From Methylibium sp. Root1272 (lineage in GTDB: Bacteria; Pseudomonadota; Gammaproteobacteria; Burkholderiales; Burkholderiaceae_C): a stretch of 64,000 nt of DNA. Below are positions 44,657 to 54,143 of the stretch, one piece after another. The notes under the pieces were generated by a model. That model worked only from the letters and a program-made list of their open reading frames with translations. It ran no database searches and was not told where the DNA came from. The translations under genes were made by a program, and so were the position numbers. Each line of letters opens with the position of its first letter. Position 1 is the first letter of the stretch. Where the stretch lies: the NCBI RefSeq assembly GCF_001425905.1, contig NZ_LMDY01000015.1, positions 1 to 64,000 of the forward strand, written 5' to 3'.

Positions 44657-44878
44657 TCAGTGCAGCGCGCGGCAGCAGACGGCCGGCGTCAGGAACTCGC
44701 GCCCGACCACAGCGCGTGCATACAGGTAGTTGTGGCGCGCGCGCTCGCTCAGGCGATCGAGGTCGACACAGCCGCTGGCGTCGCAGGGGAAGGACAGCCC
44801 GCGGCCGGCGACGAACATGGAGTCGAAGCGCAACTCGTAGCTGGTGCCGGCGGCGGCAAGGGACAAGGCGGTGCTCAT
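44657..44878 (-). CDS. Small hypothetical protein with Cys residues
   Basis: Protein of 73 residues with no family that I recognise. Notable are the spaced cysteines PCDASGC and AVCCRALH at the C-terminus, and LSERARHNYLYARAVVGREF in between. The first part (TSYELRFDSMFVAGRGLSF) looks like beta strands. Its moderate length, balanced composition and conserved-looking core suggest a real gene; the start is ATG at 44878. Confidence 0.55.
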   Translation of the reverse strand: MSTALSLAAAGTSYELRFDSMFVAGRGLSFPCDASGCVDLDRLSERARHNYLYARAVVGREFLTPAVCCRALH

Positions 44879-45072
44879 GGTGCGGGCTCCCATCGGTGCT
44901 GCATGCATCGGCAGTGGCGATGAGAACAGCTTAGGCGCAACGGCACGCAGGCGCCGTAGCTCACCACCCAAGCCGGGGGTCGGCCAGCGGCTGCACCCTC
45001 TGTAGGAAACGCACCGACGCGCTTGCCGGTCGACGCCCTGCGCGCTCTGGGCCAGGCCCTCGCCGCCGGGCG

Positions 45073-45435
45073 TCAGCGCATCACCACCGTGCCGAGCAAG
45101 GGGCCGCTCACGAGGGTGCCGCCAGTCGTTTGGGGGGGGTCCTTGGTGAGCCAGACGCGCACGATGATGCCCTTGGTCTTGCCGGCGGCGATCTGGTGAT
45201 CGAAGCCGACGCGCCAGCCGTGGTTGAAGGCATCACGCAGCAGGTCGAGCATGCCCTGGCGCACCGGCTGGCTGCCGTCGGTGCGCAGCTTGAAGCCCGA
45301 TGCCGCGCCGGCGACGTGGCTGTCGAGTTGCACCACGACCTCGACCTGCATGTTGTCGTTGGCCGGACCGAACACGTCGCCGACCTCGTTGACGCGCAAC
45401 AGCACGATCTTGCCGCTCTTGGTCTCGAGTCCCAT
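45073..45435 (-). CDS. Paralogue of the PhoD-like protein C-terminal domain
   Basis: Protein of 120 residues without signal peptide. Its centre KIVLLRVNEVGDVFGPANDN, EVVVQLDS, GFKLRTDGS and MLDLLRDAFNHGWRV lines up over about 85 residues with the C-terminal domain of the gene directly upstream (RITLLRVHDIGGGYGP, EVIITLDS, FGFQLRRDAS, LLGLLRDAFNH). The two genes are 9 nt apart and surely co-transcribed. The function of this domain is unknown to me. An ATG preceded by GGAGAA supports the start. Confidence 0.78.
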   Translation of the reverse strand: MGLETKSGKIVLLRVNEVGDVFGPANDNMQVEVVVQLDSHVAGAASGFKLRTDGSQPVRQGMLDLLRDAFNHGWRVGFDHQIAAGKTKGIIVRVWLTKDPPQTTGGTLVSGPLLGTVVMR

Positions 45436-45444
45436 GCCGTTCTC

Positions 45445-47829
45445 CTAGGGGTTGAGTGCGCTGGCACGGATCAGCGTGCCGTTGTGCTGGCCGGTCCGCA
45501 GATAGTCGATGGCGACCGTGCGGTTGTGGTTGAAGGCGTCGCGCAGCAGGCCCAGCAGACGCTGTCGCAGCGCCAGCGAGGCGTCGCGACGCAGCTGGAA
45601 GCCGAAGGCCCGGCCGGGCTCGCTGTCGAGCGTGATGATCACCTCGCCGTCGATGCGGTCGGAGGGCGGGCCGTAGCCGCCGCCGATGTCGTGCACGCGA
45701 AGCAGCGTGATGCGGCCGCGCGCGGCCAGCAGTTCGCCGACCAGGTTGCGCATCGTGACCGGCCGGGCGTCCAGATCGATCTCGAACAGCTCGGCTAGCG
45801 CGTCGCTGTCGCCCTCCACGTACATCTGCATGCGGTAGCGCCGGCCCGGGCCGCTGCGCTCGTAGGCCACGCGGCCGAAGTTGCGCTGCATCAGCCGACC
45901 GACGAACTTCGCTCGGTAGTGGTCGCCGTCGAGCGGGAACTCGCCGCCCGACTCGACGGCGCGGATGATGGTCTCGAACTCGGGCATGTTGACCGCGTCC
46001 TTGGAGATCGAGGAGCTGGTGATCTGCACCATCGCCGGGTTGTTGCGGTGGTCGTGTGCGCCCGACTTGCGTGTGGAGCGCACGAGGTGGATCGCGCCGA
46101 AGTGGTAGTCGCCGCTGAGGATGAACACGCCCTTGGGCCGCGGGCCGGGCCGGCCCTGCGCGTCGATGTCGTTGGCGACGTCGAACAGCAGGTCCATCAG
46201 GCGCACGAGATCGGGCAGGTTCTTGTCGTAGGTCCAGGCGTCGCGCACGTCGGGGTCCTGGATGGTGTCCTCGAGGTGCTCGTAATACGCGCTGGCGCCG
46301 ACCGCACCGACCACGGCGCCGGTGCCCGCGCCGATCTCGGCCCCCAGCGCCGCACCCGCCGCCGCGCCGGCCGGCCCGCCGACGATGAAGCCGCCGATGC
46401 CGCCCAGGATGCCGCCAGCGATGGCCCCGGCCAGCGAGCCGCCGGCCGCGCCGACCACCGGCGCGGCGAGGCTGGCCCATTTCTCGATCTCGGCAATCGG
46501 CAGGATGGCCGGCGGCACCGGCACGACGACGAACACCAGGTCGGCCTCGCGCACCTCGGCCGACCGCGACCACGCACGCATGCGGTTGAGCTGGGCCGAG
46601 CCCATGACCGGGTAGGCGGCGCTGCGTCCGCGCGCGCTGCGGCTGTCGGTGAAGTAGAAGGCCGCCGGGCCGCGGCGGTAGTGGTAGTCGAAGCGGGGCG
46701 CGCCGTAGCCGCCCGGGTTGTGGGCCTGCTGGAAGATGCGGTAGGCCTCGACGCCGTCGCGCTCGCGCGCCTCGAACTCGCTTTTGGCCGGCTCGCTCTT
46801 CGGCCGATCGGTTCCCCAGTCGTCGACCACCTCGTGGTCGTCGAGGCTCATGTAGGTGGGCCGGCTACGCATCGCGTCGCGCATCGGCTGGTAGGCCCAG
46901 AGCTGGTTGTAGCGGCGGATGTAGCGCTCCAGCCAGCTGTCGGTGTCGGGGAACTGCTTCTCGATGCCGTCGCCGTAGATCTGGTCGCCGATCAGGAACA
47001 GCAGGTCGTGGTCGTCGCGGCGCGCCAGCGTCTGCCAGCGCCCGAGCGCCGCCGGACCGCTGGGCAGATGGCAGGAACCGAAGGCCAGGCTCAGCCGCTG
47101 CGGGTCGGCCGGCAGCGTGCGCAGCCGGCCTTGCGTCAGCACGTGTTCGCTGTGGTCGGCGCGCACGGCGATCAGCAGGTAGGCATAGCGCGTGGCGGGC
47201 TGCAGGCCGAGGAAGACTGTGGTGGCGGTCTGCGCCCGGGCGGCATCAAAGCGCAGGCCCAGGCGTCGCGCGGGCTGGTTGCTGCCGACCGTGCGCAGCT
47301 CGCACACATGGCGGTCCCCGGCCGCCGGCGCGCCGTGCAGCTGGAACCACAGCGTGGTGTGGACCGCCGAGGTGTCGCCCACGATGGACTTGGCGACGTC
47401 GATCACCAGCGTGCGGTCGATCATCGCGTCGGGGCCGAGCCCGACCGCCTGCACCCGCGGGCTCCAGGGCAGCGAGACCCCGAAGGCATCGGCGCTCAGC
47501 GACTGGTCGAAGGCCAGCGACACCGGCGACTTGCCGCCCTTGCGCTGCCGCCGCACGGCGGCCACGGCCGCATCGAGCGACAGCTCGATGAGCGCACGAC
47601 CGTCAAGCCCGGTCATGCCGCTGCCTTCGACGGTGACGGCGCGCGAGAAATCGGGGCGAAGTTCTTCCACGAACTCCGGAGGGCCATGCGGGTGCGGTTC
47701 GCCCTCGATCGGCGGCACCTGCACGCGGACCATCCACTGCCCTGCCACCCTCACCCGCAGTTGCGCCTGGCTGCCCGCCAGCGGCAGGGCATCGAGAAAC
47801 TCGAACAGTTGCACGCGAGCCGTCAGCAT
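45445..47829 (-). CDS. PhoD-like alkaline phosphatase domain protein with glycine-zipper insert
   Basis: Multi-domain protein of 794 residues without an obvious signal peptide. Residues 1-130 are an unrecognised beta-rich region; about 140-270 a fibronectin-like PhoD N-domain (TVFLGLQPATRYAYLL); then the metallophosphatase core with SLAFGSCHLPSG, LLFLIGDQIYGDG, MSLDDHEVVDDWG and the late FILSGDYHFGAIH metal ligands. Between them, at about 455-515, lies a Gly/Ala zipper (GAIAGGILGGIGGFIVGG, AAGAALGAEIGAGTGAVVGA) able to span a membrane. The last 85 residues repeat in the next gene. The ATG at 47829 is chosen because upstream sequence is not protein-like. Phosphodiesterase or phospholipase-D-like activity is family inference. 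Confidence 0.8.
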   Translation of the reverse strand: MLTARVQLFEFLDALPLAGSQAQLRVRVAGQWMVRVQVPPIEGEPHPHGPPEFVEELRPDFSRAVTVEGSGMTGLDGRALIELSLDAAVAAVRRQRKGGKSPVSLAFDQSLSADAFGVSLPWSPRVQAVGLGPDAMIDRTLVIDVAKSIVGDTSAVHTTLWFQLHGAPAAGDRHVCELRTVGSNQPARRLGLRFDAARAQTATTVFLGLQPATRYAYLLIAVRADHSEHVLTQGRLRTLPADPQRLSLAFGSCHLPSGPAALGRWQTLARRDDHDLLFLIGDQIYGDGIEKQFPDTDSWLERYIRRYNQLWAYQPMRDAMRSRPTYMSLDDHEVVDDWGTDRPKSEPAKSEFEARERDGVEAYRIFQQAHNPGGYGAPRFDYHYRRGPAAFYFTDSRSARGRSAAYPVMGSAQLNRMRAWSRSAEVREADLVFVVVPVPPAILPIAEIEKWASLAAPVVGAAGGSLAGAIAGGILGGIGGFIVGGPAGAAAGAALGAEIGAGTGAVVGAVGASAYYEHLEDTIQDPDVRDAWTYDKNLPDLVRLMDLLFDVANDIDAQGRPGPRPKGVFILSGDYHFGAIHLVRSTRKSGAHDHRNNPAMVQITSSSISKDAVNMPEFETIIRAVESGGEFPLDGDHYRAKFVGRLMQRNFGRVAYERSGPGRRYRMQMYVEGDSDALAELFEIDLDARPVTMRNLVGELLAARGRITLLRVHDIGGGYGPPSDRIDGEVIITLDSEPGRAFGFQLRRDASLALRQRLLGLLRDAFNHNRTVAIDYLRTGQHNGTLIRASALNP

Positions 47830-48006
47830 GGCGACACCTCGTTCGCAGCGGAAGCACCGGGCGCGAGTGTGCGCCCGGCCCGGTATGCCGCGAAGAGGAT
47901 TACGGCCCCAGCCCCTAGAGTGAAGTCGCGCATGACCGCGCGTTTGCGCAGGCACGGCGACGCGGGCATGATCCGCCGCCTCATCCCCTTGCTGCCGGAG
48001 CCGCCC

Positions 48007-48465
48007 GTGACGAAACCGACCTCGAACTTCCCCGCGTTGCTGATCGGTGGCCTGCTGGCGCTCGGCAGCCTGACGGCCCACGCCCAGTCAGACGCGCTGG
48101 CCAGCGCCGCCAAGGAGGCGGGCGCGGTGGTGACGCCCAGCGGCCTGGTGTACCGGTCGCTGAAGGATGGCAGCGGCGGCAGCCCGCGCCCGACCGACGT
48201 GGTGAAGGTGCACTACAGCGGCAAGCTCACCGATGGCCGCGAGTTCGACAGCTCCTACAAGCGCGGCGAACCCATCGAGTTCCCGCTCAACCGCGTGATC
48301 CCCTGCTGGACCGAGGGCGTGCAGCGCATGAAGGTCGGTGGCCGCGCCAAGCTGACCTGCCCGTCCGACATCGCGTACGGCCCCAGCGGCGCCGGCGGTG
48401 GCCTGATCCCGCCGAATGCGACGCTGGTGTTCGAGGTCGAATTGCTGGGGCTGAACGCGCGCTGA
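48007..48465 (+). CDS. Exported FKBP-type peptidyl-prolyl isomerase
   Basis: Isomerase of 152 residues. A signal peptide (FPALLIGGLLALGSLTAHAQ) ends near residue 27, then a short helical linker and one FKBP domain with VKVHYSGKLTDGREFDSSYKRGEP, FPLNRVIPCWTEGVQ and YGPSGAGGGLIPPNATLVFEVELL. The motif set matches periplasmic FkpA/MIP-like isomerases, although the dimerising N-domain is short. GTG at 48007 with GGAG 6 nt upstream is chosen because it starts the signal peptide; an ATG 39 nt upstream is the alternative. Confidence 0.9.
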   Translation: MTKPTSNFPALLIGGLLALGSLTAHAQSDALASAAKEAGAVVTPSGLVYRSLKDGSGGSPRPTDVVKVHYSGKLTDGREFDSSYKRGEPIEFPLNRVIPCWTEGVQRMKVGGRAKLTCPSDIAYGPSGAGGGLIPPNATLVFEVELLGLNAR

Positions 48466-48478
48466 GCGCGCCCAGGGC

Positions 48479-49444
48479 TCAGGCCGCGATGCGTGACTGC
48501 GCGTCGCGGTACTCGCGCGCCAGCCGCTCGACCAGCAGGCGGGCCGGCACGACCTGCGTCACCGCGCCGATGCCCTGGCCGCAGCCCCAGATGTCCTTCC
48601 AGGCCTTCTTCGGCCCGCTGTCGTTCAGCGCCGCACCGAAGTTCATCGCGCTCGGGTCGCTCTCGGGCAGCGCGTCCGGGTCGAGGCCAGCGCTGCGGAT
48701 CGAGCCCTTCAGGTAGTTGCCGTGCACGCCGGTGAAGAGGTTGCTGTAGACGATGTCGTCCGAGCTGCCGTCGACGATGGCTTGCTTGTAGCCCTCGACC
48801 GCGCGGGCCTCCTCCGTGGCGATGAAGGCCGAGCCGACATAGGCGAAGTCGGCTCCCATCGCGCGCGCCGCGAGCACCGCGCCGCCGTGCGCGATGGCAC
48901 CGCTGAGCGCCACCGGGCCGTCGAACCACTGGCGGATCTCCTGCACCAGGGCGAACGGGCTCTTCACGCCCGCGTGGCCGCCGGCACCGGCCGCCACCGC
49001 GATCAGGCCATCGGCGCCCTTCTCGATCGCCTTGTGCGCGAAGGCGTTGTTGATCACGTCGTGCAGCACCACGCCACCCCAGGCATGCACCGCGTCGTTG
49101 ATGTCGGTGCGCGCACCGAGCGAGGTGATGACGATCGGCACCTTGTACTTCGCGCACACCGCCATGTCGTGCTCGAGGCGGTCGTTGCTCCGGTGCACGA
49201 TCTGGTTGATCGCGAACGGCGCGGCTGGACGATCGGGATGCGCGCGGTCGTGCGCCGCCAGCGCCTCGGTGATCTCGGCCAGCCAGTCGTCCAGCTGAGT
49301 GGCCGGCCGCGCGTTGAGCGCCGGCATCGAGCCGACGACGCCGGCCTTGCATTGCTCGATCACGAGCCGGGGGTTGCTGATGATGAACAGCGGCGCTCCG
49401 ATGATCGGCAGCGGCAGCTTCTGCAGGATGGGCGGCAGCGCCAT
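48479..49444 (-). CDS. NAD(P)H-dependent flavin oxidoreductase / nitronate monooxygenase
   Basis: FMN enzyme of 321 residues of the 2-nitropropane dioxygenase-like family. PIIGAPLFIISNPRLV is the N-terminal strand, GADGLIAVAAGAGGHAG holds the FMN-phosphate loop and the catalytic His region, and SGAIAHGGAVLAARAMGADFAYVGSAF the second phosphate-binding loop. Such enzymes oxidise nitronates or reduce quinones or enoyl groups. It follows the acyl-CoA dehydrogenase by 14 bp, so it may belong to the ETF operon. Confidence 0.9.
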   Translation of the reverse strand: MALPPILQKLPLPIIGAPLFIISNPRLVIEQCKAGVVGSMPALNARPATQLDDWLAEITEALAAHDRAHPDRPAAPFAINQIVHRSNDRLEHDMAVCAKYKVPIVITSLGARTDINDAVHAWGGVVLHDVINNAFAHKAIEKGADGLIAVAAGAGGHAGVKSPFALVQEIRQWFDGPVALSGAIAHGGAVLAARAMGADFAYVGSAFIATEEARAVEGYKQAIVDGSSDDIVYSNLFTGVHGNYLKGSIRSAGLDPDALPESDPSAMNFGAALNDSGPKKAWKDIWGCGQGIGAVTQVVPARLLVERLAREYRDAQSRIAA

Positions 49445-49458
49445 GGAGGACCCGCGGC

Positions 49459-51249
49459 TCAGAACGCGTCGAGCGCCAGCGCGGTGACCGAGTCGGCCCC
49501 CTCGACGATGCTGTCGCGCAGGCCCGGCAACTTGCTCAGCTGGTGCTCGGCATAGAAGCGTGCCGTGGCCACCTTGGCGGTCATGAAGGCCACGTCGTCG
49601 CCGGCCGCGGCACGCGTCTCGGCCACCAGCAGCGCACGCGCGAGCTGCCAGCCGGCCATCAGGCTGCCGGCCAGCATCAGGTAGGGCACGCTGCCGGCGA
49701 ACACCGCGTTCGGGCTGGCCTTGGTGTGGCCGGCGACGAAATCGACCACCTGCTCGAAGGCCATGCGCGCCGCTGTCAGGCGCTTGAGCACGGCACGGGC
49801 CGCGACGCTGTCGCGCGCCGCGAGCTCGGCCTCGGTGCGGGCGACCTGGGCCGCGATCGCCTTCGCGGTGCCACCGCCGTCGCGCGCGGTCTTGCGGCCC
49901 ACCAGGTCGTTGGCCTGGATCGCCGTCGTGCCCTCGTAGATGGTCAGGATCTTGGCGTCACGGTAGTACTGCGCCGCGCCGGTCTCCTCGATGTAGCCCA
50001 TGCCGCCGTGCACCTGCACGCCCAGGCTCGCGACCTCGACGCTCATCTCGGTGCTGTAGCCCTTGACCAGCGGCACCATGAACTCGTAGAAGGCCTCGTT
50101 CTGTGCCCGCACCTCGGCATCGGGGTGGGCATGCGCCGCGTCGTAGGCGGCCGCGGCGACGATCGCCATCGCGCGGCAGCCTTCGGTGTGGGAGCGCATC
50201 GTCATCAGCATGCGGCGCACGTCGGGGTGGTGGATGATGGCGGCGCTGCCGCGCACCGAGCCGTCGACCGGGCGGCTCTGCACGCGGTCCTTCGCGTAGG
50301 CCACGGCCTTCTGGTAGGCGCGCTCCGCGACCGCGATGCCCTGCACGCCGACGGCGTAGCGGGCCGCGTTCATCATGATGAACATGTACTCGAGGCCGCG
50401 GTTCTCCTGGCCGACCAGATGGCCCACCGCGCCACCATGGTCGCCGTACTGCAGCACCGCCGTCGGGCTGGCCTTGATGCCGAGCTTGTGCTCGATGCTG
50501 ACGCAATGCACGTCGTTGCGTTCGCCGAGCGAGCCGTCGGGCTTGGCGATGAACTTGGGCACGATGAACAGCGAGATGCCCTTCACGCCCTCCGGTGCGC
50601 CGCTGACGCGGGCCAGCACCAGATGGACGATGTTCTCGGCCATGTCGTGCTCACCGTAGGTGATGAAGATCTTGGTGCCGAACAGCTTGTAGCTGCCGTC
50701 GGGCTGCGGCTCGGCGCGCGTGCGCACCAGCGCGAGGTCGGAACCGGCCTGCGGCTCGGTCAGGTTCATCGTGCCGGTCCACTGGCCGGAGATCATCTTC
50801 GGGATGTAGGTCTGCTGCTGCTCCGGAGAGCCGGCGGTCAGCAGCGCCTCGATGCAGCCGTCGGTCAGCAAGGGGCACAGCGCGAAGCTGAGGTTGGCGC
50901 TGTTGAGCATCTCGCCGCAGGCCGAGCCGATGGTCTTGGGCAGTCCCTGGCCGCCGAAGTCGGCCGAGTGCTGCAGCCCCTGCCAGCCGCCCTCGACGAA
51001 CTGGCGGAAGGCCTCCTTGAAGCCCGGCGTCGTCGTGACACGGCCGTCCTTCCACGACGACGGCTGCTTGTCGCCTTCCCAGTTGAGCGGCGCCACCACC
51101 CCTTCGTTGAACTTGGCGCATTCCTCGAGCACGGCCTGGGCCGTGTCGATGCCGGCGTCCTCGAAGCCCGGCAGCCTGGCCACTTCCTCGAGAGCGGCGA
51201 GTTCCTGCATGCAGAACAGCATGTCCTTGACGGGGGCCTGGTAACTCAT
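49459..51249 (-). CDS. Acyl-CoA dehydrogenase (long, C-terminal-extended type)
   Basis: Flavoenzyme of 596 residues, the FadE-like/DmdC-type long form. The N-terminal domain [16 protein letters not shown] is the family hallmark; [12 protein letters not shown] and [10 protein letters not shown] are FAD and substrate loops; and [13 protein letters not shown] contains the catalytic Glu region. An extra C-terminal four-helix domain (about 470-590) matches the acyl-CoA dehydrogenase C-terminal family. It lies directly downstream of etfB-etfA and passes electrons to ETF, so it should be expressed with it. The exact chain length is unknown. Confidence 0.94.
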   Translation of the reverse strand: MSYQAPVKDMLFCMQELAALEEVARLPGFEDAGIDTAQAVLEECAKFNEGVVAPLNWEGDKQPSSWKDGRVTTTPGFKEAFRQFVEGGWQGLQHSADFGGQGLPKTIGSACGEMLNSANLSFALCPLLTDGCIEALLTAGSPEQQQTYIPKMISGQWTGTMNLTEPQAGSDLALVRTRAEPQPDGSYKLFGTKIFITYGEHDMAENIVHLVLARVSGAPEGVKGISLFIVPKFIAKPDGSLGERNDVHCVSIEHKLGIKASPTAVLQYGDHGGAVGHLVGQENRGLEYMFIMMNAARYAVGVQGIAVAERAYQKAVAYAKDRVQSRPVDGSVRGSAAIIHHPDVRRMLMTMRSHTEGCRAMAIVAAAAYDAAHAHPDAEVRAQNEAFYEFMVPLVKGYSTEMSVEVASLGVQVHGGMGYIEETGAAQYYRDAKILTIYEGTTAIQANDLVGRKTARDGGGTAKAIAAQVARTEAELAARDSVAARAVLKRLTAARMAFEQVVDFVAGHTKASPNAVFAGSVPYLMLAGSLMAGWQLARALLVAETRAAAGDDVAFMTAKVATARFYAEHQLSKLPGLRDSIVEGADSVTALALDAF

Positions 51250-51346
51250 GACTTGTCTCCTGGAGGGTCGAGCTTCTGTCGGCTCAAAAAAGCGCCCGGA
51301 CGCTGGAAACGTCGAGGCGCTCGGATGGGGTTGGGGACGATCGGCC

Positions 51347-52294
51347 TCAGAGCTGCTTGACCAACTCGGGCACGGCGTCGAACAGGTCGGCCTCGAGGCC
51401 GTAGTCGGCGACGCTGAAGATCGGGGCCTCGGGGTCCTTGTTGATCGCGACGATCACCTTGGAGTCCTTCATGCCCGCCAAGTGCTGGATGGCCCCGGAG
51501 ATCCCCGCGGCGATGTACAGGCTGGGCGCCACGATCTTGCCGGTCTGCCCGACCTGCCAGTCGTTGGGCGCGTAGCCGGCGTCCACCGCCGCACGGCTGG
51601 CCCCCAGCGCCGCACCGAGCTTGTCGGCCAACGGCATGAGCACTTCGTTGAACTTGTCGCTACTGCCCAGCGCCCGCCCGCCGCTGACGATGATCTTGGC
51701 CGCGGTGAGCTCGGGCCGGTCGCTCTTGGTCACTTCGCGGCCAACGAAGCGGCTGCTGCCGCTGTCGGCCACCGGGCTCAGGCTCTCGATCGGGGCGCTG
51801 CCACCCTGGGCGGCGGCCGCATCGAAGCCGGTGGTGCGCACGGTGAGCACCAAGATCTTGTCCGAACTCTGCTGGATGGCGATGGCGTTGCCGGCGTAGA
51901 TCGGGCGCTCGAAGGTGTCGGCGCCGTCGACCTTGGTGACGTCGGAGAGCTGGGCGACGTCGAGCAGCGCGGCCACGCGCGGGGCGACGTTCTTGCCGTG
52001 CGCGGTGGCGGGGAACAGGATGTGGCCGTAGCCGGCGGCGATGGCGAGCACCTGGGCGGCGATGTTCTCGGCCAGCTGTTCCTCGAGCTGCGGGGCGTCG
52101 GCGTGCAGGACCTTGGTGACACCCTGGATCTGCGCGGCGTGCTTCGCGGCGTCGCCGGCCTGGTGGCCGGCCACCAGCAGGTGGACTTCGCCGCCGGTGA
52201 ATTTGGCGATGTCGGTGGCGGCGCTGACGGTGTTGAGGGTGGCGCCCTTGAGCTGGGCGTGTTCGTGTTCGGCGATGACAAGGATGGCGGTCAT
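51347..52294 (-). CDS. etfA: Electron transfer flavoprotein alpha subunit
   Basis: EtfA of 315 residues. The N-terminal alpha/beta domain begins [14 protein letters not shown]; the C-terminal FAD-binding domain contains [38 protein letters not shown] and [18 protein letters not shown], all diagnostic. It forms the ETF heterodimer that carries electrons from acyl-CoA dehydrogenases to ETF:quinone oxidoreductase. It starts 11 nt after etfB. Confidence 0.97.
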   Translation of the reverse strand: MTAILVIAEHEHAQLKGATLNTVSAATDIAKFTGGEVHLLVAGHQAGDAAKHAAQIQGVTKVLHADAPQLEEQLAENIAAQVLAIAAGYGHILFPATAHGKNVAPRVAALLDVAQLSDVTKVDGADTFERPIYAGNAIAIQQSSDKILVLTVRTTGFDAAAAQGGSAPIESLSPVADSGSSRFVGREVTKSDRPELTAAKIIVSGGRALGSSDKFNEVLMPLADKLGAALGASRAAVDAGYAPNDWQVGQTGKIVAPSLYIAAGISGAIQHLAGMKDSKVIVAINKDPEAPIFSVADYGLEADLFDAVPELVKQL

Positions 52295-52305
52295 GGTGGG
52301 GGTCC

Positions 52306-53055
52306 TCAGATCACCTTGGCTTCGTTCTTGAGCTTGGCCACCAGGGTGGCAACGTCGGGCACCTTGATGCCGGCGCCGCGCTTGGGCGGCTCGCTGACCT
52401 TGAGGGTCTTGAGGCGCGGGGTGACGTCGACGCCCAGGTCGGCCGGCTTGAGGACCTCGAGGGTCTTCTTCTTGGCCTTCATGATGTTGGGCAGGGTGAC
52501 GTAGCGTGGCTCGTTGAGGCGCAGGTCGGTGGTGATGACGGCCGGCAGGGCGATGGAGAGGGTCTCCAGGCCGCCGTCGACTTCACGGGTGACCTGGGCG
52601 CGGCCGTCGGCGATCTCGACCTTGCTGGCGAAGGTGGCCTGGGGCCAGCCGGCGAGCGCGGCGAGCATCTGGCCGGTCTGGTTGCAGTCGTCGTCGATGG
52701 CCTGCTTGCCGAGGATGACGAGCTGGGGCTGTTCCTTGTCGGCCAGGGCCTTCAGGAGCTTGGCCACCGCCAGCGGCTGGAGCTCTTCGGTGCACTCGAC
52801 GAGGATGGCGCGGTCGGCGCCGATGGCCATCGCGGTGCGCAGAGTCTCCTGGCACTGGGTGACGCCGCAGGAGACGGCGATCACTTCGCTGACCACACCC
52901 TTCTCCTTGAGCCTCACTGCCTCTTCGACCGCAATCTCGTCGAACGGGTTCATGCTCATCTTGACGTTCGCGGTGTCCACTCCCGTGCCGTCGCTCTTCA
53001 CGCGAACCTTCACGTTGTAGTCCACCACGCGCTTCACGGCGACCAGTGCCTTCAT
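52306..53055 (-). CDS. etfB: Electron transfer flavoprotein beta subunit
   Basis: EtfB of 249 residues. [19 protein letters not shown] is the family start, [23 protein letters not shown] belongs to the AMP-binding domain, and [12 protein letters not shown] is the arginine/lysine recognition loop. It is the first gene of the etfB-etfA-acadh operon. GGAGAAG 6 nt before the ATG at 53055 supports the start; TAGAAT elements lie at 53093-53098 and 53153-53158. Confidence 0.97.
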   Translation of the reverse strand: MKALVAVKRVVDYNVKVRVKSDGTGVDTANVKMSMNPFDEIAVEEAVRLKEKGVVSEVIAVSCGVTQCQETLRTAMAIGADRAILVECTEELQPLAVAKLLKALADKEQPQLVILGKQAIDDDCNQTGQMLAALAGWPQATFASKVEIADGRAQVTREVDGGLETLSIALPAVITTDLRLNEPRYVTLPNIMKAKKKTLEVLKPADLGVDVTPRLKTLKVSEPPKRGAGIKVPDVATLVAKLKNEAKVI

Positions 53056-53141
53056 TCGATCTTCTCCGGGATTGATGCAAACCTGCGCTGCGATTCTATG
53101 GAGGACGCCCGACGAGTCCGGGATGTCGCCCCTAGAAAAGC

Positions 53142-53158
53142 ACGATCGTTCGATTCTA
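53142..53158 (-). promoter_or_regulatory. Candidate promoter with overlapping palindromic operator, ETF operon
   Basis: TAGAAT (minus, 53153-53158) is followed within a few nt by the palindrome ACGATCGT at 53142-53149, placing it at the expected transcription start. Palindromes of this type are bound by TetR-family regulators of acyl-CoA metabolism in proteobacteria (inference). A second TAGAAT lies at 53093-53098. Confidence 0.35.
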
Positions 53159-53258
53159 AGACGATGATACCGAGCCCCACCGGAGCTACACATGTCCGAA
53201 GGCGTCAATGATGGGCTCGGATCTGCGCGATCCGGCCACTTGCTAGACTCGCGCGCCC

Positions 53259-54089
53259 ATGACGAACAGCGCCGCGCCCCTGGACGATCGAGCATCCGCC
53301 GCCTGCGTCGGCGTGTTCGATTCCGGCGTCGGCGGGCTGTCGGTGCTGCGGGCACTGCATCGGCACCTGCCGCGCTCGCGCCTGCTTTACGTGGCGGACT
53401 CGGGCTACGCCCCCTATGGCGAGCGCGACGAACGCTACGTGATCGAGCGCTCGCGCGTGCTGACCGCCCACCTGCTGCGCGAAGGCGCACAACTCATCGT
53501 CGTGGCCTGCAACACGGCGACTGCCGCGGCCGTGCGCGCGCTGCGCGAGGAGCACCCCGGCGTGCAGTTCGTCGGGGTCGAGCCCGGCATCAAGCCGGCC
53601 ATCGCGCTGAGCCGCAACGGCCGTATCGGTGTGATGGCCACGCGCGGCACACTGGCCAGCGACAAGTTCCGCCAGCTCGTCAGCTCGCATGCGCAGGGTG
53701 CCCAACTGCATCTGCAAGCCTGCGCCGGTCTCGCGCACGCGATCGAGGCCGGCGACGCCGACAGCGCCGAGGTACTGGCTTTGGTGGACCGGTACACGGC
53801 CCCGTTGCGCGAGGCGGATGTCGACACCGTGGTGCTGGGCTGCACGCACTACCCGTTCGTGGCACAGCACATTCAGAAGGCGCTCGGGGCCGAGGTGCGA
53901 CTGGTCGACACGGCCGATGCTGTGGCGCGGCGCGCGCAGCAGCTCGCGACCAGCCTGCAAGCCGCCACCGACGCAGTGCCGCGCCAGACTGCTCGCCTGT
54001 GGACCACCGGTGACCTGTCCACTCTGCAGTCGGTCGCGGGCCGATGGCTGGGCTTCGAGGCCGAGACGCAGGTGCTGCTGCCGGCTTGA
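53259..54089 (+). CDS. murI: Glutamate racemase
   Basis: MurI of 276 residues converts L- to D-glutamate for peptidoglycan. [12 protein letters not shown] gives the conserved Asp-Ser, [14 protein letters not shown] the first catalytic Cys and [10 protein letters not shown] the second, with [15 protein letters not shown] the substrate loop. It is a single gene diverging from etfB. A TAGACT -10-like element at 53244-53249 lies 9 nt before the ATG, implying a very short or absent leader. It converges on the intron-containing tRNA-Leu. Confidence 0.96.
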   Translation: MTNSAAPLDDRASAACVGVFDSGVGGLSVLRALHRHLPRSRLLYVADSGYAPYGERDERYVIERSRVLTAHLLREGAQLIVVACNTATAAAVRALREEHPGVQFVGVEPGIKPAIALSRNGRIGVMATRGTLASDKFRQLVSSHAQGAQLHLQACAGLAHAIEAGDADSAEVLALVDRYTAPLREADVDTVVLGCTHYPFVAQHIQKALGAEVRLVDTADAVARRAQQLATSLQAATDAVPRQTARLWTTGDLSTLQSVAGRWLGFEAETQVLLPA

Positions 54090-54143
54090 GGCGCCCCGCC
54101 CGCATACGTGTCGGCACGCGGCAGCCCCCGCGCAAGGTTCCGA

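Noticed and set aside
45919..48081. Plus-strand frame upstream of and joined to the FKBP gene
   Set aside because: Only the part after 48007 has a signal peptide and FKBP domain; the rest is antisense to the PhoD-like gene.
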